Positions 1 to 8,933 of a DNA stretch of 64,000 nt are shown here, piece by piece. Each line of letters starts with the position of its first letter. Position 1 is the stretch's first letter. The notes under the pieces were generated by a model. It ran no database searches and was not told the origin of the DNA. It was given only the letters and a program-made list of their open reading frames with translations. The DNA comes from Neisseria perflava (GTDB taxonomy: Bacteria; Pseudomonadota; Gammaproteobacteria; Burkholderiales; Neisseriaceae). Both the position numbers and the translations under genes were made by a program. The stretch lies in assembly GCF_002863305.2 (NCBI RefSeq), contig NZ_CP136962.1, positions 558,001 through 622,000 on the forward strand. Reading direction: 5' to 3'.

Positions 1-461
1 ACGGCAAGGCGGAAGCCGGTAGGGTAGGCGTCGTTGGTGGATTGGCTGGCGTTGACATGGTCCATAGGATTGACGATGTCGTAGTGGCCTTTTTCGTGTC
101 CCAAGACTTCCAATGCGAGGTTGGCAATGACTTCGTTGGTATTCATGTTGACCGAAGTACCGGCGCCGCCTTGATAAACGTCGGACGGGAATTGGTCGAG
201 GCAGCGGCCTTTGACCAATACTTCATCGCAGGCTTTTTCGATGGCGGCCGCGATTTCCGGCTTGATGGCACCTAATGCGCCGTTGGCTTGCGCAGTGGCT
301 TTTTTAACCATGACCATGCTGCGGACAAATTGCGGTACGTCGGAAATTTTTTGTGTGGAAATTTTAAAGTTTTCAATGGCGCGCAAAGTATGGATGCCCC
401 AATATACTTCAGCAGGGATCTCGCGGTCGCCCAGTAAATCGTGTTCGATTCGTACAGTCAT
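1..461 (-). CDS. aspA: aspartate ammonia-lyase, N-terminal part (runs off the window)
   Basis: Catalyses reversible deamination of L-aspartate to fumarate and ammonia in the cytoplasm, feeding the TCA cycle. The visible N-terminal 153 residues begin [16 protein letters not shown] and contain [17 protein letters not shown] and [17 protein letters not shown], both typical of the aspartase/fumarase superfamily (substrate-binding T/S and N residues). The start ATG at 459-461 has an AAGGTAAGAG-like ribosome site just upstream. The family is about 465 residues, so roughly two thirds of the gene lies outside the window to the left. Class II fumarase is the main alternative, but the GDREIP opening favours aspartase. 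Confidence 0.9.
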   Translation of the reverse strand, partial: MTVRIEHDLLGDREIPAEVYWGIHTLRAIENFKISTQKISDVPQFVRSMVMVKKATAQANGALGAIKPEIAAAIEKACDEVLVKGRCLDQFPSDVYQGGAGTSVNMNTNEVIANLALEVLGHEKGHYDIVNPMDHVNASQSTNDAYPTGFRLA

Positions 462-550
462 TTCTCTTACCTTCTCGTATAGTTGTGTCGGTGTGCATTA
501 TGCGTTTGGAACATTAGCCCAGTTCGGCAAGATTGTCCAGTCTATAAGGC

Positions 551-751
551 TTAATCGTCAGGATGAAAGCGCGCTGCTTCGCGTTCCTTGGCAACCGTAT
601 CTTTGTCTTTCAACTTCGCGCCCAGGCCCAACATTTTTTCGTATTCGGATTGCGGTGTGCCGTCGTCCTGCATACCGAACGCGCTGGCGTTGACCCAGAG
701 GGCGAGTAGGGAAACAATAATGGCGAAAAAACCGACGATATACCAAAACAT
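551..751 (-). CDS. small single-span membrane protein of unknown function
   Basis: A 66-residue protein. Residues 1-22 form one hydrophobic segment (MFWYIVGFFAIIVSLLALWV), followed by a polar tail rich in Asp, Glu and Lys that ends FHPDD. The N-terminus is probably anchored in the inner membrane; which side the tail faces is not clear. A GGAAG ribosome site precedes the ATG by six bases. It lies between aspA and a second small gene on the same strand, without obvious coupling to either. I do not recognise a family. Reading frame, ribosome site and charge pattern support a real gene; two overlapping ORFs in other frames have no such support. Confidence 0.6.
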   Translation of the reverse strand: MFWYIVGFFAIIVSLLALWVNASAFGMQDDGTPQSEYEKMLGLGAKLKDKDTVAKEREAARFHPDD

Positions 752-887
752 TTTTTTCTTCCTTGTGTGTTTGCGGGTGCAGATTGTTGTGGTTTGTAAA
801 GATGTGAATGTAGCACAAACGCGGTTGGGTTTAAATTCTTCTCCCGCATCCTTTCATTGATTTACCTGTAATTGTTTAGAAAGGAAA

Positions 888-922
888 AGGCCGTCTGAAA
901 AGTAAGACTTTTCAGACGGCCT
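888..922 (-). terminator. inverted DUS pair, terminator
   Basis: AGGCCGTCTGAAAAG and its exact reverse complement are separated by a few bases, forming a strong hairpin. It lies just downstream of the 48-residue gene at 944-1090. Confidence 0.8.
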
Positions 923-943
923 CGGAGGCTTTGTCGGGAAGAT

Positions 944-1090
944 TTAGCCGCCGCATGCGCCGCAACAACCGCCTTCGCTGTGACCGCCGCGTTTTTCTTC
1001 GTTGTTGATAACGGGCAGCTCGGTTTCTTCGGTTTGCTCTTTTTTATCTTCAGGCAAATCGTTTACTTTGATTTTGTTTTCTTCGGCCAT
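944..1090 (-). CDS. 48-residue acidic protein with a Gly/Cys-rich C-terminus
   Basis: This short gene encodes 48 residues. It starts MAEENKIKVNDLPEDKKEQ and ends HSEGGCCGACGG, so three cysteines sit within eight residues in a glycine-rich tail after a highly charged, probably disordered body. Upstream of the ATG, reading on the minus strand, is AAAGGATGTATC, a good ribosome site. A DUS hairpin follows the stop codon. The Cys/Gly tail could bind a metal or be a redox or processing site; this is inference from composition only. I do not recognise the family. A Cys/His/Gly tail of similar style ends the DUF971 protein at 51712-52143. Confidence 0.6.
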   Translation of the reverse strand: MAEENKIKVNDLPEDKKEQTEETELPVINNEEKRGGHSEGGCCGACGG

Positions 1091-1388
1091 GATACATCCT
1101 TTCAATGGATTTAGGAGTGGAAAGATTCATAAAGATAGCATCTTTAAGTCGATAAACCAAGTAGCACAAAACTGCCTTGTGATAATGCCATGACTTGGAA
1201 CAATAAATTTGCTTGTAAAAGCGTTGAGGCCGTCTGAAAAAATCTAGAGAAGAGTGTTGGTTTTTATGGTTTGGAATGGCAGCAGAAAGATTTAAGAATG
1301 CTTGATTTGAAGGGATAAACTGACATTGATTTCAAAAAACAATACAATGTTATCATCATCTGGAAACAGCCAATTTATCGGAGTATAT

Positions 1389-2081
1389 ATGTATTCATAC
1401 CACAGAGAACGCCATTTCAGCGACCGCAACAACTGGCTTCGGGCAAGCGTATTGGGTGCCAATGACGGCCTGATTTCTACTGCCTCGCTGTTGACGGGCG
1501 TAGCCGCTGCCGCGCCAGATTTCCAAACCCTGCTGTTGACGGGCGTTTCGGCGCTTATCGGGGGTGCGGTGTCAATGGCGGCGGGGGAGTACGTTTCCGT
1601 GTCCAGCCAATCGGATACGGAAAAAGCCGATTTGCACAAAGAATGCTACGAATTGGTAAATAATCCTGATGCGGAGTTGGAAGAGCTGACGGAAATTTAC
1701 CGCCGCCGCGGTTTGTCCGACCCGCTCGCCGCAGAGGTGGCCAAAGCATTGATGGAACACGATGCGCTCGCCGCCCACGCGCGCGACGAAATCGGCATTA
1801 CCGAAACCTCTGCCGCCCAACCCATGCAGGCCGCCCTGGCTTCTGCCGCTTCATTTTGTGCCGGCGCGATTTTGCCTTTACTGGTCGCGTTGACAGCTTC
1901 TACCGCCATTGTTCCGGCCTTGGCAGTTTCCACTTTGTGCGGACTGGCCGGACTGGGCTATGTCTCCGCCAAACTCGGCGGCGCGCCTGTCGTTCCTGCC
2001 GTTTTGCGCGTGTGCCTGTGGGGCGTTGCGGCATTGGTGATAACCGGATTTATTGGAAAACTGGCCGGCGTGGCCGTCTGA
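1389..2081 (+). CDS. VIT/CCC1-family membrane transporter (iron/manganese)
   Basis: A 230-residue inner-membrane protein of the vacuolar iron transporter family (VIT1/CCC1, DUF125), whose members move Fe2+ or Mn2+ out of the cytosol. Seen: the family opening HFSDRNNWLRASVLGANDGL, then a GAVSMAAGEYVSVSSQSD helix (the conserved metal-path motif), a charged cytoplasmic domain of about 70 residues with many Glu (roughly 80-150), and three hydrophobic C-terminal helices. The ATG at 1389 is preceded by CGGAG; an in-frame ATG 63 bases earlier lacks a ribosome site and precedes the conserved region. A DUS hairpin terminates it before mfd. A role in metal detoxification or storage is likely; the metal itself cannot be told. 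Confidence 0.85.
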   Translation: MYSYHRERHFSDRNNWLRASVLGANDGLISTASLLTGVAAAAPDFQTLLLTGVSALIGGAVSMAAGEYVSVSSQSDTEKADLHKECYELVNNPDAELEELTEIYRRRGLSDPLAAEVAKALMEHDALAAHARDEIGITETSAAQPMQAALASAASFCAGAILPLLVALTASTAIVPALAVSTLCGLAGLGYVSAKLGGAPVVPAVLRVCLWGVAALVITGFIGKLAGVAV

Positions 2082-2143
2082 ATGTAAGGCCTTATATTCT
2101 TTTAAACCTGTATCCAGTAAAATTGAAAATCTATTTGATCGCT

Positions 2144-2174
2144 AAAGGCCGTCTGAAAATTTTTCAGACGGCCT
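2144..2174 (+). terminator. inverted DUS pair, terminator
   Basis: AAAGGCCGTCTGAAAA pairs with TTTTCAGACGGCCT. It lies after the VIT-family gene and shortly before mfd, so mfd probably has its own promoter in the 37 bases after the hairpin or depends on read-through. Confidence 0.75.
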
Positions 2175-2211
2175 ATGGTGCTTGTATTTACTTATTACAA
2201 ACTGTTTTGTC

Positions 2212-5200
2212 ATGACTTATCCGATTCCCAAACCCCGTGAAAAATCCCGTTGGCTCAATCTGTCTCAAGGCTCGTTGCCCTTGGCTTTGGCGCGTTATTT
2301 GCCGCATAAGCAGCTCAAGGTTGTCTTGACCCAAGATGCGGAACAGGCGCTACGCCTTCAGACGGCCTGGCTGTTTTTCCGTCCGCACGATACGGCTGTG
2401 TTCCTGCCGGACTGGGAAACGCTGCCTTACGAGCGTTTTTCGCCGCATCAGGATTTGGTGTCGGAGCGCTTGTCGGCATTGTGGCAGATTAAAAGCGGCG
2501 CGGCGGACGTGTTGTTCGTACCGGTTGCCACGGCGATGCAGAAGTTGCCGCCTGTGCCGTTCCTGGCAGGGCGCACGTTTTGGCTGAAAACAGGACAGAC
2601 TTTGGATATAGGCCGTCTGAAAAGTGATTTGGTGGATGCAGGTTATAACCATGTGTCTCATGTTGTCGCAGCGGGCGAGTTCGCTGTGCGCGGCGGCATT
2701 GTTGATTTGTTCCCGATGGGCAGCGAAATGCCGTACCGCATTGATTTATTTGACGATGAAATCGACAGCATCAAAACTTTCGATACCGAAACGCAACGCA
2801 CCATCTCCCCTGTTTCCGAAATCCGCCTGCTGCCGGCGCACGAGTTCCCCACCGACAGCGAGGCGCAAAAGATTTTCCGCAGCCGCTTCCGCGAAGAAGT
2901 CGATGGCAATCCGAACGATGCCGCTGTGTACAAAGCCGTCAGCAACGGCCATTTCGGTGCGGGCGTGGAATATTATCTGCCGCTGTTTTTTGAAAACGAG
3001 TTGGAAACGCTGTTTGACTATATCGGTGACGATGCGCTGTTTGTTTCACTGGGCGATGTTCACGCCGAAGCAAACCGTTTTTGGAGCGACGTTAAATCGC
3101 GTTACGCCATGGCGCAGGGCGACGAAACCTATCCGCCTTTGCTTCCACAGTATTTGTATCTCTCTGCTGATGTTTTTGCAGGCCGTCTGAAAAACTACGG
3201 ACAGGTTCTGCCCGATGTTTCCGGCAAGGAACATACTCTGCCCGACCTTGCTGTCAACCGCCAAGCAGATGAACCGTTGCAGGCATTGAAGGATTTTCAG
3301 ACAGCCTTTGACGGACGAATTTTGCTGTGCGCCGAAAGTTTGGGACGGCGCGAAACCATGCTCGGTTTCTTGCAGCAAAACGGTTTGAAAGCCAAAAGTG
3401 TGTCCGACTGGCAGGGCTTCTTGTCAGCGCATGAGCCGCTGATGATTACAGTGGCGCCATTGGCTTACGGGTTTAAATTAGAAGATCAAAACATCGCGGT
3501 CATTACCGAATCCGATCTTTATCAATATGTTGCCCGCTCGCGCAAACACCATCGTAAGAAACACGCCGCCGTTTCAGACGGCCTGTTGCGCGACCTTGCA
3601 GAAATCAACATCGGCGACCCTGTCGTTCACGAAGAACACGGTATCGGCCGATATATGGGCTTGGTCACAATGGACTTGGGCGATGAAACCAACGAAATGA
3701 TGTTGCTCGAATACGCAGGCGAAGCGCAGCTTTATGTGCCTGTTTCGCAACTACATTTAATCAGCCGCTACTCCGGTCAGGCGCATGAAAACGTTACTTT
3801 GCACAAGCTCGGCAGCGGCGCGTGGAACAAGGCGAAGCGCAAAGCCGCCGAAAAAGCGCGCGACACCGCCGCCGAGTTGCTTAACCTCTACGCCCAGCGC
3901 GCCGCCCAATCGGGACACAAGTTTGAAATCAACGAGATGGACTATCAGGCGTTTGCCGACGGCTTCGGCTATGAAGAAACCGAAGACCAAGCCGCTGCCA
4001 TCGCCGCTGTGATTAAAGACTTGACGCAGGCGAAGCCGATGGACCGACTCGTGTGCGGCGATGTCGGTTTCGGCAAAACCGAAGTCGCCCTGCGCGCCGC
4101 GTTTGTGGCGGTGATGGGCGGCAAACAGGTCGCCGTACTCGCCCCGACCACGCTTCTGGTCGAGCAGCACGCGCAAAACTTCGCTGACCGTTTCGCCGAT
4201 TTTCCCGTGAAAGTCGCCAGCCTTTCGCGTTTCAACAACAGCAAAGCCACCAAAGCCGCACTGGAAGGCATGGCGGACGGTACGGTCGATATCGTTATCG
4301 GCACGCACAAATTGGTGCAGGACGACATCAAATTCAAAAACTTAGGTTTAGTGATTATCGACGAAGAACACCGATTCGGCGTGCGTCAAAAAGAGCAGCT
4401 CAAACGCCTGCGTGCCAATGTCGATATCCTCACCATGACCGCCACGCCGATTCCGCGCACCCTCAGCATGGCGCTTGAAGGTCTGCGCGACTTCTCACTG
4501 ATTACTACCGCGCCAAGCCGCCGCCTTGCCGTCAAAACCTTTGTCAAACCCTTCAGCGAAGGCAGCGTGCGCGAAGCCGTGTTGCGCGAACTCAAACGCG
4601 GCGGACAAGTGTTTTTTCTGCACAATGAAGTGGATACCATCGAAAACATGCGCGAGCGGCTGGAAACCCTGTTGCCCGAAGCCCGCATCGGAGTGGCGCA
4701 CGGACAATTGCGCGAGCGCGAGCTGGAACAAGTCATGCGCGACTTTTTGCAGCAACGATTCAACGTGTTGCTCTGTTCCACCATCATCGAAACCGGTATC
4801 GACATCCCTAACGCCAACACCATCATTATCAACCGCGCCGACAAATTCGGGCTGGCTCAGCTTCATCAGTTGCGTGGGCGCGTCGGCCGCAGCCACCACC
4901 AAGCCTACGCCTACCTACTCACGCCCGAATACATCACCAAAGACGCAGAAAAACGCCTCGACGCCATTGCGGCGGCAGACGAACTCGGCGCAGGTTTCAC
5001 CCTCGCCATGCAGGATTTGGAAATCCGCGGCGCAGGCGAAATCCTTGGCGAAGGGCAGTCTGGCGAAATGATACAGGTCGGCTTCACGCTCTACACCGAA
5101 ATGCTCAAACAAGCCGTGCGCGACCTCAAAAAAGGCCGCCAACCCGACCTTGACGCGCCATTGGGCATTACCACCGAAATCAAACTGCACAGCCCGGCAT

Positions 5201-5616
5201 TATTGCCTGAAAACTACTGCCCCGACATCCACGAGCGCCTCGTCCTCTACAAACGCCTCGCAGTCTGTGAAACCGTACAGCAAATCAACGCCATACATGA
5301 AGAACTGGTCGACCGCTTCGGCCTGCCCGAACAACCCGTCAAAACCCTCATTGAAAGCCACCACCTGCGGCTCGCCGCAAAAGAATTGGGCATAAACGCC
5401 ATTGATGCGACCAGCGAAGCGGTAACGGTAACCTTTGGAAAAAACAACAATGTCGATCCAACCGAAATCATCCTGCTGATTCAGAACGATAAAAAATACC
5501 GCCTTGCCGGCGCGGATAAGCTGAGATTTACCGCGGAGATGGAAAATATCGAAGTGCGGATTAATACAGTGAAGAACGTATTGAAGACTTTGAAAGAAAG
5601 GGTGATGGTTAAGTAA
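2212..5616 (+). CDS. mfd: transcription-repair coupling factor Mfd
   Basis: A cytoplasmic ATP-dependent DNA translocase that removes stalled RNA polymerase at lesions and recruits UvrA. It is 1134 residues, the usual length for the family. In order: UvrB-like N-terminal domains, an RNA-polymerase-interacting domain around GDPVVHEEHGIGRYMGL, a RecG-like helicase core with Walker A GDVGFGKTEVALRAAF and the DEEH box IIDEEHRFGVRQKEQ, motifs TMTATPIPRTL and HQLRGRVGRS, and a C-terminal TRCF domain. The ATG at 2212 (MTYPIPKPREK) was chosen over an upstream in-frame ATG ten codons earlier because family proteins begin near here. Several DUS cores occur inside the coding sequence, encoding GRLK/SDG-type residues. 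Confidence 0.97.
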   Translation: MTYPIPKPREKSRWLNLSQGSLPLALARYLPHKQLKVVLTQDAEQALRLQTAWLFFRPHDTAVFLPDWETLPYERFSPHQDLVSERLSALWQIKSGAADVLFVPVATAMQKLPPVPFLAGRTFWLKTGQTLDIGRLKSDLVDAGYNHVSHVVAAGEFAVRGGIVDLFPMGSEMPYRIDLFDDEIDSIKTFDTETQRTISPVSEIRLLPAHEFPTDSEAQKIFRSRFREEVDGNPNDAAVYKAVSNGHFGAGVEYYLPLFFENELETLFDYIGDDALFVSLGDVHAEANRFWSDVKSRYAMAQGDETYPPLLPQYLYLSADVFAGRLKNYGQVLPDVSGKEHTLPDLAVNRQADEPLQALKDFQTAFDGRILLCAESLGRRETMLGFLQQNGLKAKSVSDWQGFLSAHEPLMITVAPLAYGFKLEDQNIAVITESDLYQYVARSRKHHRKKHAAVSDGLLRDLAEINIGDPVVHEEHGIGRYMGLVTMDLGDETNEMMLLEYAGEAQLYVPVSQLHLISRYSGQAHENVTLHKLGSGAWNKAKRKAAEKARDTAAELLNLYAQRAAQSGHKFEINEMDYQAFADGFGYEETEDQAAAIAAVIKDLTQAKPMDRLVCGDVGFGKTEVALRAAFVAVMGGKQVAVLAPTTLLVEQHAQNFADRFADFPVKVASLSRFNNSKATKAALEGMADGTVDIVIGTHKLVQDDIKFKNLGLVIIDEEHRFGVRQKEQLKRLRANVDILTMTATPIPRTLSMALEGLRDFSLITTAPSRRLAVKTFVKPFSEGSVREAVLRELKRGGQVFFLHNEVDTIENMRERLETLLPEARIGVAHGQLRERELEQVMRDFLQQRFNVLLCSTIIETGIDIPNANTIIINRADKFGLAQLHQLRGRVGRSHHQAYAYLLTPEYITKDAEKRLDAIAAADELGAGFTLAMQDLEIRGAGEILGEGQSGEMIQVGFTLYTEMLKQAVRDLKKGRQPDLDAPLGITTEIKLHSPALLPENYCPDIHERLVLYKRLAVCETVQQINAIHEELVDRFGLPEQPVKTLIESHHLRLAAKELGINAIDATSEAVTVTFGKNNNVDPTEIILLIQNDKKYRLAGADKLRFTAEMENIEVRINTVKNVLKTLKERVMVK

Positions 5617-5627
5617 GTATGAAGGAA

Positions 5628-5673
5628 AAAAGGCCGTCCGAAAACCTGTTGTTAAGTTTTCAGACGGCCTTTG
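5628..5673. terminator. bidirectional terminator between convergent genes
   Basis: A DUS-type inverted repeat lies between the ends of mfd (+) and the lipoprotein gene (-). The left arm carries one substitution (GGCCGTCCGAA), the right arm is intact. A-rich and T-rich flanks suit termination from both sides. Confidence 0.7.
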
Positions 5674-5690
5674 GGCAGACTCAGCAATGG

Positions 5691-7703
5691 TTATTGGCGT
5701 TTTGCACCGTAACCGCCAATCATGTGTTCGCTGCCGTCTTCTTTTTTCAAACCGTATGTACCGCCGATTTCTGCGGCAGACGGACCGAAGAATTTACCGC
5801 TCAAATTACCTTTCAAACCGGCTGAAGCAGCTTCGACCTTGCCGAGGAAGAGGTTACCGTTTTCCCATTTTGCCGTACCTTGCATGTCGTATTTCTCATC
5901 GGCTTTGGTTACACGGCGGCCGTTGGCGTCGAGAGAATGGAATTGGGAATTAGCAGTCTCAAAGCGTACGCCTTTCAAGCCAAAATCGACAATAGCTTTA
6001 ACATCGGCAGTCAGTTGACGGCTTTGGTTGTTGTTTTTCACAACGTAGGCTGTGGTCAAGCCATTGTAAGTTGCTGTGCCGTTGGCAGGAAGGGCCGTAA
6101 ACTTAGTTTCGTCGCCCAAGCTTTGATAGCCGTGAATAACGTCAGACTTCGGATCGATATAATGGGCGAAAGTTTGGTACGTCCAGCCGGCCGCAGCAGG
6201 GTCATGCATGACGATTTGTGTGCCGTTGGCAAAGCGGATGATGTAGATGCCGTCGAATCGTTTGTCAAATACAGTCCCATTCTTATCTTTAGCAATGTAT
6301 GCTAGCTGATTGGCATGGTTTTCTGCTAATTCTGTTAAATCTTGGCGTACTTGCCTTGCATCGTCATAAGCTTTCGCAGCTGTATTTTTAGTTTTTTCAG
6401 CGGCATCTCTTGCGTCTTTGCTAGAAGTACGCGTTGCTTTTGCAGATATTACATTTTGGTTTGCAGATTGTAGGTTTTCCTCAGCATTTTCCCAATTATT
6501 TTTAGCCACTTTGAATTTGGCCAAATCCTCTTTATTCAAATTTTTTGTTAAAGCGGAGATTTGTTTATCTAGTTCATCTTGTGCTGTATTTAAGGCTTTA
6601 TTGGCATTTTCTAACTCTTCTACACTGTCTCCTGTCGTCTTTTCTATGGCAGCTTTAAAGTTGGCTTTTGCTTCTTCTAATTCTTTTTTTGCTTTTTCAA
6701 AAGGTGCGGTTTCCATCTTCGAAGCAGCAATTTCTTGCTCTAGGGCATTTTTTGCTTGTTTAACATTTTCTTGTGCCGTGATAAGTTTGTTTGCATCTTT
6801 TCCAGTTATATCTTTTTTTATAGCTTCGAATTCGGCTTCCGCTTGATCAAGTTTAGCTGCTGCATTCTTGATGGCGGTTGAATGAGGATAAAGTGTTCCC
6901 AGCATTGAGTTATATGCCTTGGAGGCTTGTCGTTCTGCTTGGGTTTTGTTTTTCAGTGCCTCGGCAAAAGCATTTGTATCATTTGCCAGTTTTCGTTCGG
7001 CAGAGGCTAAAGCACTTTTTGCGTTTTCAGACTTTGTATATAGCCCAACAATTTTTTTATCCAGCGTGGATTGTCCGACTTTGAATTCATTATTCGGTTC
7101 TTGTCCCGTTTGTTCGCTGACATCGCTCTTGGTTTTACCGCCTGAAAATGCTTTGGCAATGATGGAGTCTGTGGTAGTAAATTGAACCTGTGTTGCGTTG
7201 CCTTCTTCTGTTTTGTTATACAACACGATTGCATCTAATTTAACTTCATCATTAGCTTTAAAATCTAAAGAGCTAACTAAACCGTTTTGATTATTTGTTT
7301 GATTGTCCGTATAAAACAGTTTGTTAGTATCATTGTTGCGGCGCAACTGAACGTTTGGATTACTTTGTTGCGCGCTTGCCGAAGAAATGAAGCTGGTAGA
7401 TAACGGAGTGCCTGCATTCAACGGAGAGATAGGTTTTTCATCCGTCAATTCTTCGAGTTTGTCGGCTTTATTGTTGGTGGTTTCAACGGGAGATTCATTG
7501 TTGTTATGAGTATTACTTGGGGGTATGTTGTTATTGTTGTTTTTACCACCATTTTTTTCGGGACTGCCGCTACCAGCGGTATTGGTTGAGCCGGTAGAAA
7601 GTGCTGCATTACCACCGCCGCCACCTCCACCACAGGCTGAAAGGATTGCGGCGCTGATAGCAGTTAAGATGAAGGTTTTGATTTTAGTGTTGATTGCAGA
7701 CAT
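5691..7703 (-). CDS. large surface lipoprotein, NHBA/TbpB-like barrel with coiled-coil stalk
   Basis: A 670-residue lipoprotein. The signal peptide ends in the lipobox LSAC (Cys24), followed by seven glycines and an Asn/Ser/Gly-rich linker to about residue 75. This layout is shared by neisserial surface lipoproteins such as NHBA and TbpB. Residues of roughly 220-470 form a long Ala/Lys/Glu/Gln-rich coiled coil without prolines. The last 130 or so residues look like the transferrin-binding-protein-like beta barrel: VDFGLKGVRFET, GLKGNLSGKFFGPSAAEIGG and a GGYGAKRQ end resemble the NHBA C-terminus (SGKFYGP, FAGKK). Start: ATG with AAGGGA upstream. Surface export would normally need a Slam translocon; none is seen here. 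The ligand is unknown. Confidence 0.75.
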   Translation of the reverse strand: MSAINTKIKTFILTAISAAILSACGGGGGGGNAALSTGSTNTAGSGSPEKNGGKNNNNNIPPSNTHNNNESPVETTNNKADKLEELTDEKPISPLNAGTPLSTSFISSASAQQSNPNVQLRRNNDTNKLFYTDNQTNNQNGLVSSLDFKANDEVKLDAIVLYNKTEEGNATQVQFTTTDSIIAKAFSGGKTKSDVSEQTGQEPNNEFKVGQSTLDKKIVGLYTKSENAKSALASAERKLANDTNAFAEALKNKTQAERQASKAYNSMLGTLYPHSTAIKNAAAKLDQAEAEFEAIKKDITGKDANKLITAQENVKQAKNALEQEIAASKMETAPFEKAKKELEEAKANFKAAIEKTTGDSVEELENANKALNTAQDELDKQISALTKNLNKEDLAKFKVAKNNWENAEENLQSANQNVISAKATRTSSKDARDAAEKTKNTAAKAYDDARQVRQDLTELAENHANQLAYIAKDKNGTVFDKRFDGIYIIRFANGTQIVMHDPAAAGWTYQTFAHYIDPKSDVIHGYQSLGDETKFTALPANGTATYNGLTTAYVVKNNNQSRQLTADVKAIVDFGLKGVRFETANSQFHSLDANGRRVTKADEKYDMQGTAKWENGNLFLGKVEAASAGLKGNLSGKFFGPSAAEIGGTYGLKKEDGSEHMIGGYGAKRQ

Positions 7704-8121
7704 ATTGTTCCCTTTTCTGTTGATTGGTTATAGTGCGTTTTATTAAACGGCATAAAGCAATTATCATAGATATAATTGTAATAAAAATAAACTGTTTTTT
7801 ATGTTTTTATCGGTATGGTTTGTTTAATGAAGGTTTGTGTTTGATTTATGCGACAAAGGGTTAAAGGGTTGTTTAATGATATTAAGCGATTGGTTGTGCA
7901 ATGAGCCGATGGATAATAGGAAGATTCTGGTGGCTAAAATGGATTATCCTGTTTTTACTTCAAACCACCATAAATAAGGAATGTGTATTGCAGGTAGTGG
8001 GTGTGAAGTACACTCATGGGCTTTTAGCAGAAGCAGTATAAAATAAAGGCCGTCTGAAAATACTGAAACTGTCGGTGTTGAAAATCAAACCTAAGGTTAC
8101 TAAATCGAACAGGGAGTTATT
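7704..8121. other. intergenic region, promoter of the large lipoprotein
   Basis: This 418-base gap is AT-rich between about 7735 and 7800, where the divergent promoter of the minus-strand lipoprotein must lie. It has one AG-type DUS at about 8047. I see no convincing reading frame, RNA or repeat in the rest. Confidence 0.5.
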
Positions 8122-8460
8122 ATGAAAATGAGGGCAATGATACTGGGTGTTACAGGTTTGATATTGTCCGGCTGCTTTTCTACTGATGAAATTAAGTTGG
8201 AAGATATTCGGAATTTTAAAATTACTGTCAATGAAGCTAAGGATAATAGACAGGTTCATTTGACTGGCTTATTAGGCAATAGTGCAATGGGTATTTCAGA
8301 TATCAAAACAACTATCCGCAACGATGAGCTGAATATTACTTTATTTCAAAAATTAGCAGGTTCGGAATACTCAGGAACATTAGATAAAGAAATTGCTCTT
8401 GAAAGCAATATCAAGAAGATTACTTATGGTTCTAAACACGAGATGATATGGCAAGACTAA
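8122..8460 (+). CDS. small lipoprotein of unknown function
   Basis: A 112-residue protein with a type II signal peptide: MKMRAMILGVTGLILSGC, with the lipidated Cys at residue 18 and Phe/Ser after it. The mature part is polar, without further membrane segments, and has repeated Ile/Lys/Asp strands that suggest a small beta-rich fold. An AGGGAG ribosome site precedes the first ATG; a second ATG two codons in is also possible. A DUS hairpin follows the stop. I do not recognise a family. It is probably attached to the periplasmic face of the inner or outer membrane. Confidence 0.6.
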   Translation: MKMRAMILGVTGLILSGCFSTDEIKLEDIRNFKITVNEAKDNRQVHLTGLLGNSAMGISDIKTTIRNDELNITLFQKLAGSEYSGTLDKEIALESNIKKITYGSKHEMIWQD

Positions 8461-8469
8461 AGATACAAT

Positions 8470-8504
8470 AAAGGCCGTCTGAAAAAAGATTCAGACGACC
8501 TTTA
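8470..8504. terminator. bidirectional DUS-type terminator with a mixed-dialect right arm
   Basis: AAAGGCCGTCTGAA pairs with TTCAGACGACCTTT. The right arm read on the other strand is AGGTCGTCTGAA, the dialect described for N. mucosa. It lies between convergent genes. Confidence 0.7.
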
Positions 8505-8551
8505 AAATTATAAATGGATAGATTTTTTGTCTATCCTATTTCGATAACATT

Positions 8552-8854
8552 TCAAGATTTTTCTGCGCAGAAAAAGGAATACAGCAACTGTATCATCTCG
8601 GTTACCCTCGGGTCGGCAATGTAATATTGCCGTTCCCGATGGTTCACCTCAAACGATACCAAACCGGCTTCACGTAGTAGGGCTAATTGGCTGGACATTG
8701 CCGCTTGCGGCAGTCCGGATGATTCAGCCAACTCAGTTACATTGTGCGGCCTTTCATGTAGTTTGCACAATACGGCGAGGCGGTTGGGATTGGCCAGTAG
8801 TTTGAGAAAAGCGCTGGCTTCTTCGTAGGGCGGTTGATTGTCGGCAATGGTCAT
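8552..8854 (-). CDS. ArsR-family repressor, BigR/SqrR-like persulfide sensor
   Basis: A 100-residue winged-helix regulator. ANPNRLAVLCKLHERPHNVTEL leads into the recognition helix (LPQAAMSSQLALLREAGLV) and a wing (VNHRERQYYIA). The usual ArsR metal site ELCVCD is absent. Instead there are exactly two cysteines, Cys30 and Cys96, 66 residues apart. This is the spacing of the sulfur-responsive cysteine pair in BigR (Cys42/Cys108) and SqrR (Cys41/Cys107). With a rhodanese gene just upstream in the same operon, this points to a repressor released when the cysteines form a tetrasulfide or disulfide bridge. It would repress its own operon; a candidate operator is at 9704-9727. Function is inferred from family and cysteine spacing. 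Confidence 0.8.
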   Translation of the reverse strand: MTIADNQPPYEEASAFLKLLANPNRLAVLCKLHERPHNVTELAESSGLPQAAMSSQLALLREAGLVSFEVNHRERQYYIADPRVTEMIQLLYSFFCAEKS

Positions 8855-8933
8855 TTTTCACGCTTTTCGGCAAATGAGGAGGTCGAATTATCAGTCATAA
8901 TGTCCTCGGCAGCAACTTTCAGACGGCCTTTGC

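Noticed and set aside
7610-7640. Seven-glycine stretch of the large lipoprotein as a phase-variable repeat
   Set aside because: The glycine codons are mixed (GGT, GGA, GGC), so there is no homopolymer or short tandem unit for slippage.
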